Shown one piece after another: positions 30,148 to 40,379 of a stretch of DNA of 64,000 nucleotides. The stretch lies in the NCBI RefSeq assembly GCF_021390495.1, contig NZ_JAJEJP010000001.1:2728001-2792000 (forward strand), read 5' to 3'. Both the position numbers and the translations under genes were made by a program. The stretch's first letter is position 1; each line of letters opens with the position of its first letter. Under the pieces are notes generated by a model that saw nothing but the letters and a program-made list of their open reading frames with translations, made no database searches and was not told the DNA's origin. The stretch comes from Paraburkholderia sp. ZP32-5. GTDB lineage: Bacteria > Pseudomonadota > Gammaproteobacteria > Burkholderiales > Burkholderiaceae.

Positions 30148-30834
30148 CTAGCTGTCGGTCGGAATCGGGCCACTGTCGGCCGGCGGCGGATCCGGCAGCC
30201 ACGAGAGGCTGTTGAACCCGTGAGTCAGATAACCTCCGTCGCCCGCCGACGCGCCGTAGCCGAAATGCGCATACGCCATCGTGTTGCTGTACAGCGAGAC
30301 CACCGCGGTGCTGCGCACCGTGTCGAAGAACGGCGAGCCGGCGAGCGCGGCGACGTCCTCCGCCTGAGCGGCGGTCGCGCGCGTGAGCCAGTTCGAGCCC
30401 GCTTTCGCGTCGAGCTGCCGCACGCCGTCCGCGAGTTGCTGACGCACCGCCGGATCGGCCTTGGCCTTCGCGTCGAGGTCCTTGACCACCAGCGCATAAA
30501 CCGCGTCGTCGAGCGTCGCGTGCGGATAAAGCTGACGCGTGAACGCGAGAATCACCTGGCCCTGGTGCGTGTCGAGCCCCTGCAGTTCGAGCGCCCACGC
30601 GCGGCTCGGCGCCAGCGTCGACAGGACCGACGAGAACGCCAGCGTGCCCATCAGCACACCGGTGCCTTTCAGCAATTCGCGCCGCGTGAGCGGGATGCGC
30701 AACGCCGTCGCGTCGACGTGAGCGCGCGGCTCATGTTCGTGCTCATGTTCGTGCTCGTGCTCGTGTTCATGTCGATGGCGATGGGCGGCGTGCGCGTGAT
30801 CCGATGCGACGATCGGGATGACCGTTGTCTTCAT
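30148..30834 (-). CDS. Tat-type gluconate-2-dehydrogenase subunit 3-like protein with His-Glu repeat
   Basis: A 228-residue small-subunit protein. The N-terminus is unusual: residues 13-39 hold 12 His, with seven consecutive His-Glu pairs at 22-35, before the twin-arginine signal TRRELLKGTGVLMG (Arg51, Arg52). The mature part (GQVILAFTRQLYPHATLDD, then SNWLTRATAAQAEDVAAL) resembles the gluconate 2-dehydrogenase gamma subunit family. AAGGAGA lies 7 bases before ATG 30834, so the His-rich part is probably translated. It lies 23 bases upstream of the GMC subunit. The His-Glu stretch could bind metal in the cytoplasm or modulate export; no cytochrome subunit is adjacent. Confidence 0.75.
   Translation of the reverse strand: MKTTVIPIVASDHAHAAHRHRHEHEHEHEHEHEHEPRAHVDATALRIPLTRRELLKGTGVLMGTLAFSSVLSTLAPSRAWALELQGLDTHQGQVILAFTRQLYPHATLDDAVYALVVKDLDAKAKADPAVRQQLADGVRQLDAKAGSNWLTRATAAQAEDVAALAGSPFFDTVRSTAVVSLYSNTMAYAHFGYGASAGDGGYLTHGFNSLSWLPDPPPADSGPIPTDS
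30730..30771 (-). repeat. Hexanucleotide repeat encoding seven His-Glu units
   Basis: A 42-base tract of 6-base units (CAC/CAT plus GAG/GAA on the minus strand) inside the small-subunit gene. Because a unit is 6 bases, gain or loss keeps the frame and only changes the number of His-Glu pairs. Confidence 0.8.
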
Positions 30835-30890
30835 GTTTGTCTCCTTGTGGGGTACTGCAACTGCGCGCGGCGGCCGCCCGGATGCTTGTG

Positions 30891-31289
30891 CTATTGATAG
30901 TGGCCGTGGCGTTCCAGCACTTCGATCTTGTAACCGTCAGGGTCCTGAATAAAGAAGTAGCGCGCGAGCATCTCGCCGTCGTCGCGGCGGAATTCGCGCA
31001 GATCGTTGGGCGTCATGCCGAGATCGATCAGGCGCTGGCGTTCGCCTTTCGCATCGTCGACGCAGACCGCGACGTGACCGTAACCGTCACCGTGCGAATA
31101 GGGCTCGGCGCGGCCCTTGTTCCACGTCAGTTCGATTTCCGCGTCGGCTTCGTCATTGCGCAAATAGACGAGCGTGAACTCCGGAAAATCGAGCCGGTGC
31201 GCCACGTCGAAATTGAAAGCCGTCTGATAGAACTGCAGAGCGCGGTCCAGATCGCGCACGCGGATCATCGTGTGGATGAGCTTGGCCAT
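30891..31289 (-). CDS. gloA: VOC-family protein, lactoylglutathione lyase (glyoxalase I) type
   Basis: A 132-residue vicinal-oxygen-chelate protein, the normal length for bacterial glyoxalase I, which isomerises the hemithioacetal of methylglyoxal and glutathione. It opens IHTMIRVRDLDRALQFYQTA with the first metal His in the first beta-alpha module. It contains IELTWNKG with a metal Glu, HGDGYGHVAVCVDD with a second His, and DPDGYKIEVLERH with a C-terminal Glu. These four ligands are as in GloA. ATG 31289 follows GAAGGAGA. It is 56 bases beyond the His-rich subunit gene, same strand, so possibly co-transcribed with it. Confidence 0.85.
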   Translation of the reverse strand: MAKLIHTMIRVRDLDRALQFYQTAFNFDVAHRLDFPEFTLVYLRNDEADAEIELTWNKGRAEPYSHGDGYGHVAVCVDDAKGERQRLIDLGMTPNDLREFRRDDGEMLARYFFIQDPDGYKIEVLERHGHYQ

Positions 31290-31493
31290 CGGCGTCTCCT
31301 TCGTTCTGATTGACTTCAGTGTAGGAGGCCTCGCGCGCGCGTGGTAATGCACGGTTAAATCATCGTGCCAGGGACTTGCCCTATGTTGCAAGCGCGTCGA
31401 CGGCATCGCGTGCACGCGCGCGGCGGCGCCGCGAGCGGCAATGGACGCGTTGCCGAGCCGGGTTGCAATGCAGCACGCGGCTCGCGCCGGTAT

Positions 31494-33179
31494 TCAGTTT
31501 TTTGCGGCGGGCGCCGGGTCGTGCGTCAGCGGGTCGTGCGTCAGCGACTCGCGCAGTGCTTTACGAATCACCTTGCCGGTGGCCGTCAGCGGCAAGCTGT
31601 CGACGAAGCGGATTTCGCGCGGATATTCGTGCGCGGCAAGCCGCGTCTTCACATGCTGCTGGATCTCGCGCACGAGCGCTTCATCGCCAACGAAGCCCTC
31701 CTTCAGCACGACGAACGCCATCACGATTTCGGTGCGCTCGCGATCCGGCGCGCCGATCACCGCGGCCATCGCGACCGCCGGATGACGCAACAACGAATCC
31801 TCGATCGACGCCGGCCCGATCCGATAGCCAGCGCTGGTGATCACGTCGTCGCCGCGGCCGACGAAGCGGATAAAACCGTCCGCATCGCGAGTACCGAGAT
31901 CGCCGGTCAGCAGAAAGCGGCCGCGGAATTTGTCGCGCGTCGCGGCTTCGTTGTGCCAGTAGCCGAGAAACATCACCGGGTCCGGCGCGGCCACCGCGAT
32001 ATCGCCGATCGCACCCGGCGGCAGTTCGTTACCCTGCGCATCGACGATCGCGACGTGATGCCCCGGCGCCGCGCGGCCGATTGCGCCGAAGCGCGGCTCG
32101 AACAGCGCCGCGCACGACGACACGACGACGTTGCATTCGGTCTGCCCGTAGAACTCGTTGATCGTCACGCCAAGCGCCGCGCGGCCCCAGCCGATCAGTT
32201 CCTCGCCGAGCGATTCGCCGCCGCTCGCGACCGAACGCAGCGCGAGACGCACGTGCGCGGGACGCTCGACGCCGCGCATCATCTTTAGCGCGGTCGGCGG
32301 CAGGAACGCATGCGACACCGCGTGACGCGCCATCAGATCGAACGCCGCGGGGCCGTCGAATTTCGCAAAGCGGCGCGCGAGCACCGCCACACCGTGATGC
32401 CACGACGGCAGCAGCACGTCGAACAGCCCACCGATCCACGCCCAGTCGGCGGGGGTCCACATCAGCGTCGCGTGCGTGGGAAAGCCTTGCTGCGACATCT
32501 CGACACCGGGCAGATGACCGGGCAACACGCGATGCCCGAGCAACGCGCCTTTCGGTTTGCCGGTCGTGCCCGACGTGTAGATGATGATCGCGGGATCGTC
32601 GGCGCTGGTGTCCGCCGGTATGAAGTCCGCGGACGCGCTGTTCAGCGCCTGCCAGAACGAACGCGCGGGCGCGGGCGATGAGCGCTCGTCTCTATTGCTA
32701 TCGCGATCGATATCGACGCTGAACACGTCGCGCAATGCCGGCAACGCCGCGCGAATCTCATCGACCTTGCGTACGCCCGCTTCATCGGTGATCAACGCGA
32801 CCGCGCCGCTGTCGCCGAGCCGGTGCTCGATCGCGTCGACACCGAACAACGCAAACAGCGGCACCGCGATCATGCCGGCCTTGTACACGGCGACATGCGC
32901 GATGGCCGTTTCGATCGATTGCGTGAGGAAGATGCCGACCCGGTCGCCCGCTTGCGCGCCCGAGGCCAGCAACGCGTTCGCGAAACGATCGGACAGCGTT
33001 TTGAGTTCGTCGAACGTGTAGCGGGTTACGCGACCGTCGGCGTCTTCATAGATCAACGCGAGGCGGCCGCTGCCGTCGGCCCATTTGTCGCAGACGTCGA
33101 CGCCGATGTTGTAGCGCGCGGGAATGCGCCATGCGAAGTTTGCCGTGAGCGAATCGTAAGTCTGGCCGTCCAGGTTCAT
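31494..33179 (-). CDS. AMP-forming acyl-CoA synthetase
   Basis: A 561-residue ANL-superfamily ligase. The P-loop YTSGTTGKPKG is at residues 201-211. FYGQTECN, the adenine-binding A5 motif, LLTGDLGTRDADGF and the C-terminal LPLTATGKVIRKAL catalytic Lys segment are all intact. It resembles short/medium-chain acyl-CoA or acetyl-CoA synthetase-like ligases rather than benzoate ligase; substrate is not resolved. ATG 33179 follows GGAGACGACG. The C-terminus has a duplicated LTHDP-LTHDP encoded by a 15-base tandem duplication at 31515-31544, outside the conserved core. It is alone on its strand, divergent from the glycosyltransferase. Confidence 0.85.
   Translation of the reverse strand: MNLDGQTYDSLTANFAWRIPARYNIGVDVCDKWADGSGRLALIYEDADGRVTRYTFDELKTLSDRFANALLASGAQAGDRVGIFLTQSIETAIAHVAVYKAGMIAVPLFALFGVDAIEHRLGDSGAVALITDEAGVRKVDEIRAALPALRDVFSVDIDRDSNRDERSSPAPARSFWQALNSASADFIPADTSADDPAIIIYTSGTTGKPKGALLGHRVLPGHLPGVEMSQQGFPTHATLMWTPADWAWIGGLFDVLLPSWHHGVAVLARRFAKFDGPAAFDLMARHAVSHAFLPPTALKMMRGVERPAHVRLALRSVASGGESLGEELIGWGRAALGVTINEFYGQTECNVVVSSCAALFEPRFGAIGRAAPGHHVAIVDAQGNELPPGAIGDIAVAAPDPVMFLGYWHNEAATRDKFRGRFLLTGDLGTRDADGFIRFVGRGDDVITSAGYRIGPASIEDSLLRHPAVAMAAVIGAPDRERTEIVMAFVVLKEGFVGDEALVREIQQHVKTRLAAHEYPREIRFVDSLPLTATGKVIRKALRESLTHDPLTHDPAPAAKN
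31515..31544. repeat. 15-base tandem duplication in acyl-CoA synthetase tail
   Basis: The unit CGGGTCGTGCGTCAG occurs twice in tandem (31515-31529, 31530-31544), encoding two copies of a five-residue Thr-His-Asp-Pro segment near the stop. It keeps the frame. Confidence 0.9.
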
Positions 33180-33441
33180 CGTCGTCTCCGTATCTCGTCG
33201 GTATCTCGTTGGTATCGCCCTTATCGTACCGCCGCGCAGTGCCGCTGCGGCGCCGCTGAATTCGACACATACGACAAATCCGTCCGCATGCGCCTCCGCG
33301 TTTTGCGACAACTCCTGTGCGATTCAAGCCCTTTACATCAGACCAGGCCGCCGCGCGTCTAGCATCGATGACGGTCGCGTTGTGCGGCCATCGATCAAGC
33401 CGCCCCGCGCGGCGCCTGAATGATCCTTCCCCGGATGGCTT

Positions 33442-34308
33442 ATGAGCAAGGCACGATTTGCATCGTTCTGGCACGGCCCGGAACTCTCTCCGTATGAAAT
33501 TGCATGTCTGAACTCGTTCACCGTCTACGGCAGCGAGGTCGCGCTCTATAGCTACGAGCCGATCGCCAATCTGCCGGCCGGTGTCACCGCGAAAGACGCG
33601 AGCGCGATCCTGCCGCGCGATTCGCTGAACGATTTTCCGATTAACGGTGTGCCGTCGATGGCGCACTTCACCGACTATTTCCGCTTCGTGATGTTTACGA
33701 AGACCGATGAGATCTGGGTCGATACCGACATGCTGCTGTTGCGCGATCTCGATCTGAGCGCGAAAGGCGACCTGATCGGCAAGGAAAGCTCGACCAGCAT
33801 CTGCACCGCGCTGTTGCGGCTCGACCCCGACAAGCCGCAACTCCATGAGCTGATCAAGCGGGTCGAGGTAATGAAAGGGACCGCGCTCAGCTGGGGCGCG
33901 ACCGGGCCGCGTCTGTTGACCGCCGTGTATGGCGTGAAGGCGGGCCTCGCCGAGAGCCTGTTCTACCCGGTGCATTTCGACGATTACTACAAGGTGTTCC
34001 TGCCGCGCTATTTCGACGAATGCGCGGCGCTGTGCCTGAACGCGTACACGCTGCATCTGTGGAACAACCGCGTGGTCAAGATGGGCCTCTTCAAGCGGAT
34101 CGGTCCGCCCGAGGGTTCGTTCCTGCATCAGGTGTTCGCGCAAACCGGCGCGAACGGCCTGTTCCGCGAGTTCTATCCGGCGAACGTGATGCAGACGATG
34201 ATCGACAACGTGGTCGACAAAGTGGGCAGCGACGAGGGCATGCGCAAGCTGCTGCGCGTCGGCGTGCCGATGGTCAGAAGCGCGATCACGCGCAGGCTGG
34301 GGGTCTAG
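33442..34308 (+). CDS. DXD-motif glycosyltransferase
   Basis: A 288-residue cytoplasmic glycosyltransferase with no signal peptide. The nucleotide-sugar/metal motif EIWVDTDMLLL puts the DXD at Asp94-Asp96. Upstream FASFWHGPELSPYEIACLNS and MAHFTDYFRF match the Gly_transf_sug / capsular polysaccharide synthesis family, and TGPRLLT follows. Members add a sugar to a lipid or polysaccharide acceptor. It is isolated from any polysaccharide cluster, lying between two convergent/divergent metabolic genes, so acceptor and sugar are unknown. A TTATG start at 33442 follows a weak site (GGATGG). Confidence 0.8.
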   Translation: MSKARFASFWHGPELSPYEIACLNSFTVYGSEVALYSYEPIANLPAGVTAKDASAILPRDSLNDFPINGVPSMAHFTDYFRFVMFTKTDEIWVDTDMLLLRDLDLSAKGDLIGKESSTSICTALLRLDPDKPQLHELIKRVEVMKGTALSWGATGPRLLTAVYGVKAGLAESLFYPVHFDDYYKVFLPRYFDECAALCLNAYTLHLWNNRVVKMGLFKRIGPPEGSFLHQVFAQTGANGLFREFYPANVMQTMIDNVVDKVGSDEGMRKLLRVGVPMVRSAITRRLGV

Positions 34309-34370
34309 GGAAACGGCGGCGGGATTCGCGTGCGTCGCTTCGCTTCGGGTCACTTCTTCGCTTCATCTCA

Positions 34371-35279
34371 TCACCTGTGCGCGCCCCTGCCCGCTTCGTT
34401 CGCCTGTTCCAGGATGAACTCGATAAAGGTCGCGGCCGCCCGTGTGTGATGCCGGTTCGGCATATACAGCAGGTACATGTGCGTGCCGAAGATGCTGAGC
34501 CGCCATTCGTCGAGCGCGGTCAGCACATCGCCGCGCCGCACATCGTCCTGCACCACGTAGTCGGGCACGAGTCCGACGCCGAGCCCGGCCAGCACCGCGT
34601 CGCGCAGGAACAGAAAATTCTCGGAGATGATCGTCGGTTCGAGCAGCACTTCGTGCCGCTCGTCGCGCAGATAAGCGGCCAGACGCAACTGCCGGCCGAT
34701 CACCGCCGCGGTGATCAGCGGCGCGGCGGCGAGATCGTCGAGCGTCGCGGGCATGCCATGCGTGTGCGCGAATTCACGCGATGCGCACGCGACATAGCGG
34801 ACCGAACCCATATCGCGCGCGACCAGATTTTGCGGCGGCTCGGACATCACGCGCACCGCGATATCGACCTCGTCGCGCAGCAGATCCTCGACGCGGTTCT
34901 CGAACATCACATCGAGCACGATGCCGGGATAAAGCCGCTTGAACGCGATCAGCCAGTCGGACATCACGATCTGGCCATAGCCGCTCGGCACGCTCAGTCT
35001 CACGCGCCCCTGCAGGCTCTGTCCGAGTGTCGCGACCGATTCGTGCGCGGCGAGCAGCGCGTTGCGGATCGTGCGGCCGTGTTCGTAGAGCCGCAGGCCG
35101 ATCTCGGTCGGCTCGACGCGGCGGGTGGTGCGCCGCACCAGTTGCAGCCCGACCGAGCGCTCCAGCTGGTTCAGGTGATAGCTGACGTTCGCGCGGCTCA
35201 TTTTCAGCCGGCGCGCGGCTTCGCTCAGATTGCCGGCATCGAGGATATCGACCAGCAGGGTCAGGGAATTGACGTCCAT
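34371..35279 (-). CDS. LysR-family regulator divergent from the dicarboxylyl-CoA oxidation operon
   Basis: A 302-residue LysR regulator. The winged helix-turn-helix occupies about residues 1-60 (LVDILDAGNLSEAARRLKMSRANVSYHLNQLERSVG). The effector domain follows, with VRLSVPSGYGQIVMSDWLI and a CrgA-like PBP2 fold. The start at 35279 (MDVNSLTLLVDIL) is the LysR-typical N-terminus; the longer frame to 35318 overlaps the palindromic operator region. It is transcribed away from the operon at 35435, with five TGTCAA half-sites between them, so it probably controls that operon and itself. Confidence 0.88.
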   Translation of the reverse strand: MDVNSLTLLVDILDAGNLSEAARRLKMSRANVSYHLNQLERSVGLQLVRRTTRRVEPTEIGLRLYEHGRTIRNALLAAHESVATLGQSLQGRVRLSVPSGYGQIVMSDWLIAFKRLYPGIVLDVMFENRVEDLLRDEVDIAVRVMSEPPQNLVARDMGSVRYVACASREFAHTHGMPATLDDLAAAPLITAAVIGRQLRLAAYLRDERHEVLLEPTIISENFLFLRDAVLAGLGVGLVPDYVVQDDVRRGDVLTALDEWRLSIFGTHMYLLYMPNRHHTRAAATFIEFILEQANEAGRGAHR

Positions 35280-35288
35280 TACCGCGCC

Positions 35289-35337
35289 ACTGTCAAAATA
35301 ACTTTGACAGTCTGTCAATCATCCATGTCATTGTCAA
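35289..35337. promoter_or_regulatory. Array of TGTCAA half-sites between divergent LysR and fad-type operon
   Basis: A perfect inverted repeat ACTGTCAAA-ATAAC-TTTGACAGT (35289-35311) is followed by further TGTCAA copies at 35313-35318 and 35332-35337 and a TGTCAT at 326-331. It is a probable multi-site operator for the LysR protein. Confidence 0.6.
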
Positions 35338-35434
35338 CGAACCTTGACCTCTCCAGAATGAGACGATCGGGCGCGCTTCCCTTTGCCGTACATTCACCGC
35401 GCGCGCCCTCGCCCAAAATCTGGAGACACCCACG

Positions 35435-37555
<2,121 letters not shown>

Positions 37556-37575
37556 GCACTGACGGGACAATCGCG

Positions 37576-38784
37576 ATGGATCTGAACTTCACCCCCGAAG
37601 AGGAAGCGTTTCGCGCCACCGTGCTGGCCTTTCTGCGCGACAAGCTGCCGCAACGTCTGGCCGACAAGGTGAACGGCGGCCGCCGCCTGACGCGCGATGA
37701 CATGGCCGAATGGCACGCGATCCTGAACGCGCAAGGCTGGCTCGCGCATCACTGGCCGAAGGAATATGGCGGCCCCGGCTGGAACCCGGTGCAGAAATTC
37801 ATCTTCGAAAACGAATGCGCGCTCGTCGGTGCGCCGCGCGTCGTGCCGTTCGGCGTCAATATGCTGGGGCCCGTGCTGATCAAGTACGGCAGCGATGCGC
37901 AGAAACGCCACTGGCTGCCGCGCATTCTCGACGGCTCCGACTGGTGGTGCCAGGGCTATTCGGAACCGGGCGCGGGCTCCGATCTCGCGTCGGTGAAGAC
38001 CGCCGCGGTGCGCGGCAAAGATGCTCAAGGCGAGCATTACGTCGTCAACGGCCAGAAAACGTGGACCACGCTCGGTCACTACGCGAACATGATCTTCTGC
38101 CTCGTGCGCACCGCAACCGACGTGCGCAAGCAGGAAGGCATCAGCTTTCTGCTGATCGACATGAGCACGCCCGGTGTCGAAGTACGGCCGATCATCACGC
38201 TCGACGGCGAGCACGAAGTCAACGAAGTGTTTTTCACCGACGTGCGCGTGCCGGCGGAAAACCTCGTCGGCGAAGAGAACAAAGGCTGGACCTACGCGAA
38301 ATATCTGCTCACGTACGAGCGCACCAATATCGCGGGCGTCGGCTTTTCGGTCGCGGCCTTCAACCGCTTGCGCAACATCGCCGCGAAGCAACGCCGCAAT
38401 GGCCGCCCGCTCGCCGAAGACCCGGCGTTCGCCGCGCGCATGGCACGTGTCGAAATCGATCTCGAGAACATGAAGACGACCAACCTGCGCGTAATCGCGT
38501 CGGTCGCCGGTGGTGGCGTGCCCGGCGCCGAAAGCTCGATGCTGAAGATTCGCGGCACCGAGATTCGCCAGGAGATCTCGTCGCTGACACGGCGCGCGAT
38601 GGGCGCGTACGCGCAGCCGTTCGTCGAGGAAGCGCTGCAGGAAGGTTTCGACGGCGTGCCGGTCGGCCCCGACGAGGCCGCGAGCGCGGCCGCGCAGTAC
38701 TTCAACAATCGCAAGCTGTCGATCTTCGGCGGTTCGAATGAAATCCAGAAGAACATCATCTCCAAGATGATCCTCGGGCTCTGA
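37576..38784 (+). CDS. pimC: Acyl-CoA dehydrogenase, PimC-like large subunit
   Basis: A 402-residue flavoprotein of the acyl-CoA dehydrogenase family. It has QGYSEPGAGSDLASVKTAA and VNGQKTWTTLGHYANM for FAD/substrate binding, LLTYERTNIAGVG (a Glu in the place used as catalytic base by some family members), and IFGGSNEIQKNIISKMILG at the C-terminus. It resembles the large subunit of pimeloyl-CoA dehydrogenase. It lies 20 bases after the hydratase/dehydrogenase gene and 16 bases before the second acyl-CoA dehydrogenase, so the pair probably forms a heteromer. The gene name is by similarity of layout; the true chain-length preference is not visible. Confidence 0.8.
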   Translation: MDLNFTPEEEAFRATVLAFLRDKLPQRLADKVNGGRRLTRDDMAEWHAILNAQGWLAHHWPKEYGGPGWNPVQKFIFENECALVGAPRVVPFGVNMLGPVLIKYGSDAQKRHWLPRILDGSDWWCQGYSEPGAGSDLASVKTAAVRGKDAQGEHYVVNGQKTWTTLGHYANMIFCLVRTATDVRKQEGISFLLIDMSTPGVEVRPIITLDGEHEVNEVFFTDVRVPAENLVGEENKGWTYAKYLLTYERTNIAGVGFSVAAFNRLRNIAAKQRRNGRPLAEDPAFAARMARVEIDLENMKTTNLRVIASVAGGGVPGAESSMLKIRGTEIRQEISSLTRRAMGAYAQPFVEEALQEGFDGVPVGPDEAASAAAQYFNNRKLSIFGGSNEIQKNIISKMILGL

Positions 38785-38800
38785 CAGGCGGGCGCACGTC

Positions 38801-39952
38801 ATGAACTTCCAGCACACCGAAGACCGCCGCATGCTGGCGGATACGCTGAACCGCTTTATCAGCGAGCAGTACGGGTTCGCTACGCGCAACCGGATCGCGC
38901 GCTCGGAGCACGGCTTCAGCCCTGAGTTGTGGGCACGCTTCGCGGAGCTTGGCATCATCGGCGCGTTGTTCGATGAAGCGAACGGCGGATTCGGCGGCGG
39001 CGGATTCGATATCTCGGTCGTATTCGAGAGCCTGGGTCGCGGGCTCGTCGTCGAGCCGTTTCTCGATACGCTGATCGTGGGCCGCGCGATCGCGCACAGC
39101 GGCAGCGATGCGCAGAAGGCCGTGCTCGGCGAGTTGATCGACGGCTCGCGGATCGTTGCGCTCGCACATGGCGAGCCGGATAGCCATTACGAGCTTGCGC
39201 GCGTCACGACGCGCGCTCAGCGCGGCGTGAGCGGCGATCACGACACGTGGACGTTGAACGGCGCGAAAGCCGTGGTTCAGCATGGCGAGCAGGCAGCGTT
39301 GTTGCTGGTGTCCGCACGCACGAGCGGCGCCGACGATGCCGAAGCGGGCATCACGCTATTTGCCGTGCCACGCGATGCGGCGGGTGTCGGCGTGCGCGGC
39401 TATCGCAACATCGATGGCGGACGCGCCGCCGAAGTGACGTTCGACAACGTTACGCTCGGCGACGATGCGATACTCGGTTCGGCGGACGCCGGCTTCGCGA
39501 CGCTCGAATATGCGCTCAGCTGCGGCGTGCTCGCGCTGTGTGCGGAAGCAGTCGGCGCGATGGATGTCGCGAAGGACTACACGCTCGACTATCTGCGCAC
39601 GCGCAAGCAGTTCGGCGTGCCGATCGGCAGCTTCCAGGCGTTGCAGCATCGGATGGCCGACCTGCTGCTCGACATCGAGCAGGCGCGCTCGGCGGTGATC
39701 AACGCGGCGGCGGCGCTCGACGGCGAACGCACCGCGCGCGAGCGCGCGGTGTCGGCGGCGAAGTACAGCATCGGCCGGATCGGCACGCGGGTCGCGGAGG
39801 AATGCATCCAGTTGCATGGCGGAATCGGCATGACGTGGGAGCTGCCGCTCGCGCACTACGCGAAACGCCTGGTGTTGATCGATCATCAGCTGGGTGACGA
39901 AGATCATCATCTGGAGCGATTCGTGGCGTTGGGGGCGCAAGCGCAATCATGA
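38801..39952 (+). CDS. pimD: Acyl-CoA dehydrogenase, PimD-like small subunit
   Basis: A 383-residue acyl-CoA dehydrogenase homolog, shorter and more diverged than the preceding gene. It keeps the FAD-binding C-terminal part (YLRTRKQFGVPIGSFQALQHRMADL; EECIQLHGGIGMTWELPLAHYAKRL). In the segment matching the Glu-containing YERTNIAG of its neighbour it has EYALSCGVLALCAEA, so the equivalent Glu is not aligned. This is the pattern in heteromeric dehydrogenases where one chain supplies the base. Its ATG follows a 16-base gap and its stop overlaps the next gene by 4 bases. PimD is the closest label. Confidence 0.78.
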   Translation: MNFQHTEDRRMLADTLNRFISEQYGFATRNRIARSEHGFSPELWARFAELGIIGALFDEANGGFGGGGFDISVVFESLGRGLVVEPFLDTLIVGRAIAHSGSDAQKAVLGELIDGSRIVALAHGEPDSHYELARVTTRAQRGVSGDHDTWTLNGAKAVVQHGEQAALLLVSARTSGADDAEAGITLFAVPRDAAGVGVRGYRNIDGGRAAEVTFDNVTLGDDAILGSADAGFATLEYALSCGVLALCAEAVGAMDVAKDYTLDYLRTRKQFGVPIGSFQALQHRMADLLLDIEQARSAVINAAAALDGERTARERAVSAAKYSIGRIGTRVAEECIQLHGGIGMTWELPLAHYAKRLVLIDHQLGDEDHHLERFVALGAQAQS

Positions 39953-40365
39953 AATCGCTGTTGCTGGCCCTGGCACTCGTCAGCACTTGCGTGCTGGCCG
40001 CCACTGCCGATCCGGTCGACGAAATCGCGCATCGCAGCGGACTGCCCGCCAGCGAAGTTTCCGCCGCGCTAGCGGATTGCGACGCCACTCAGACCAACAT
40101 GAACTTCTGCGCGTGGCGCGACCAGATCGTCGCCGAACAGAAACTGGATGATGTCGTCGATGCAACGGCCGGTTCGTCGACGGCTTGCAAAACGGCGCTG
40201 CAAAACAAGGTCATCGCGTGGAAAAAGCAGCGCGACGCCCGTTGCCTGAAATCGGCATCACGGGAATGGGGCGGCGGTTCGATGCTGCCCACCGCGGTCG
40301 CAATGTGCAGAACCGCTGCAACGGAACGCATGAGCAAAGCAATTAAACACAACAAGTGCCGATAA
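39949..40365 (+). CDS. LprI/DUF1311-like exported protein
   Basis: A 138-residue protein with a Sec signal (MKSLLLALALVSTCVLAATA). The mature part contains the LprI-type pattern: DCDATQTNMNFCAWRDQ, a spacer, KTALQNKVIAWKKQRDARC, then GGGSMLPTAVAMCRTAATERM, with conserved Cys pairs. Family members include a lysozyme inhibitor; many are of unknown function. The ATG overlaps the previous stop (ATGA), implying translational coupling with the acyl-CoA dehydrogenase gene. This is an odd partner for beta-oxidation genes and may reflect simple packing. Confidence in the family is moderate. Confidence 0.65.
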   Translation: MKSLLLALALVSTCVLAATADPVDEIAHRSGLPASEVSAALADCDATQTNMNFCAWRDQIVAEQKLDDVVDATAGSSTACKTALQNKVIAWKKQRDARCLKSASREWGGGSMLPTAVAMCRTAATERMSKAIKHNKCR

Positions 40366-40379
40366 GCGTCTGTGGGTGC

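Noticed and set aside
30730..30771. Hexanucleotide tract considered as a CRISPR or mobile-element repeat
   Set aside because: It has no spacers, lies in a coding frame and encodes His-Glu; it is a coding microsatellite.
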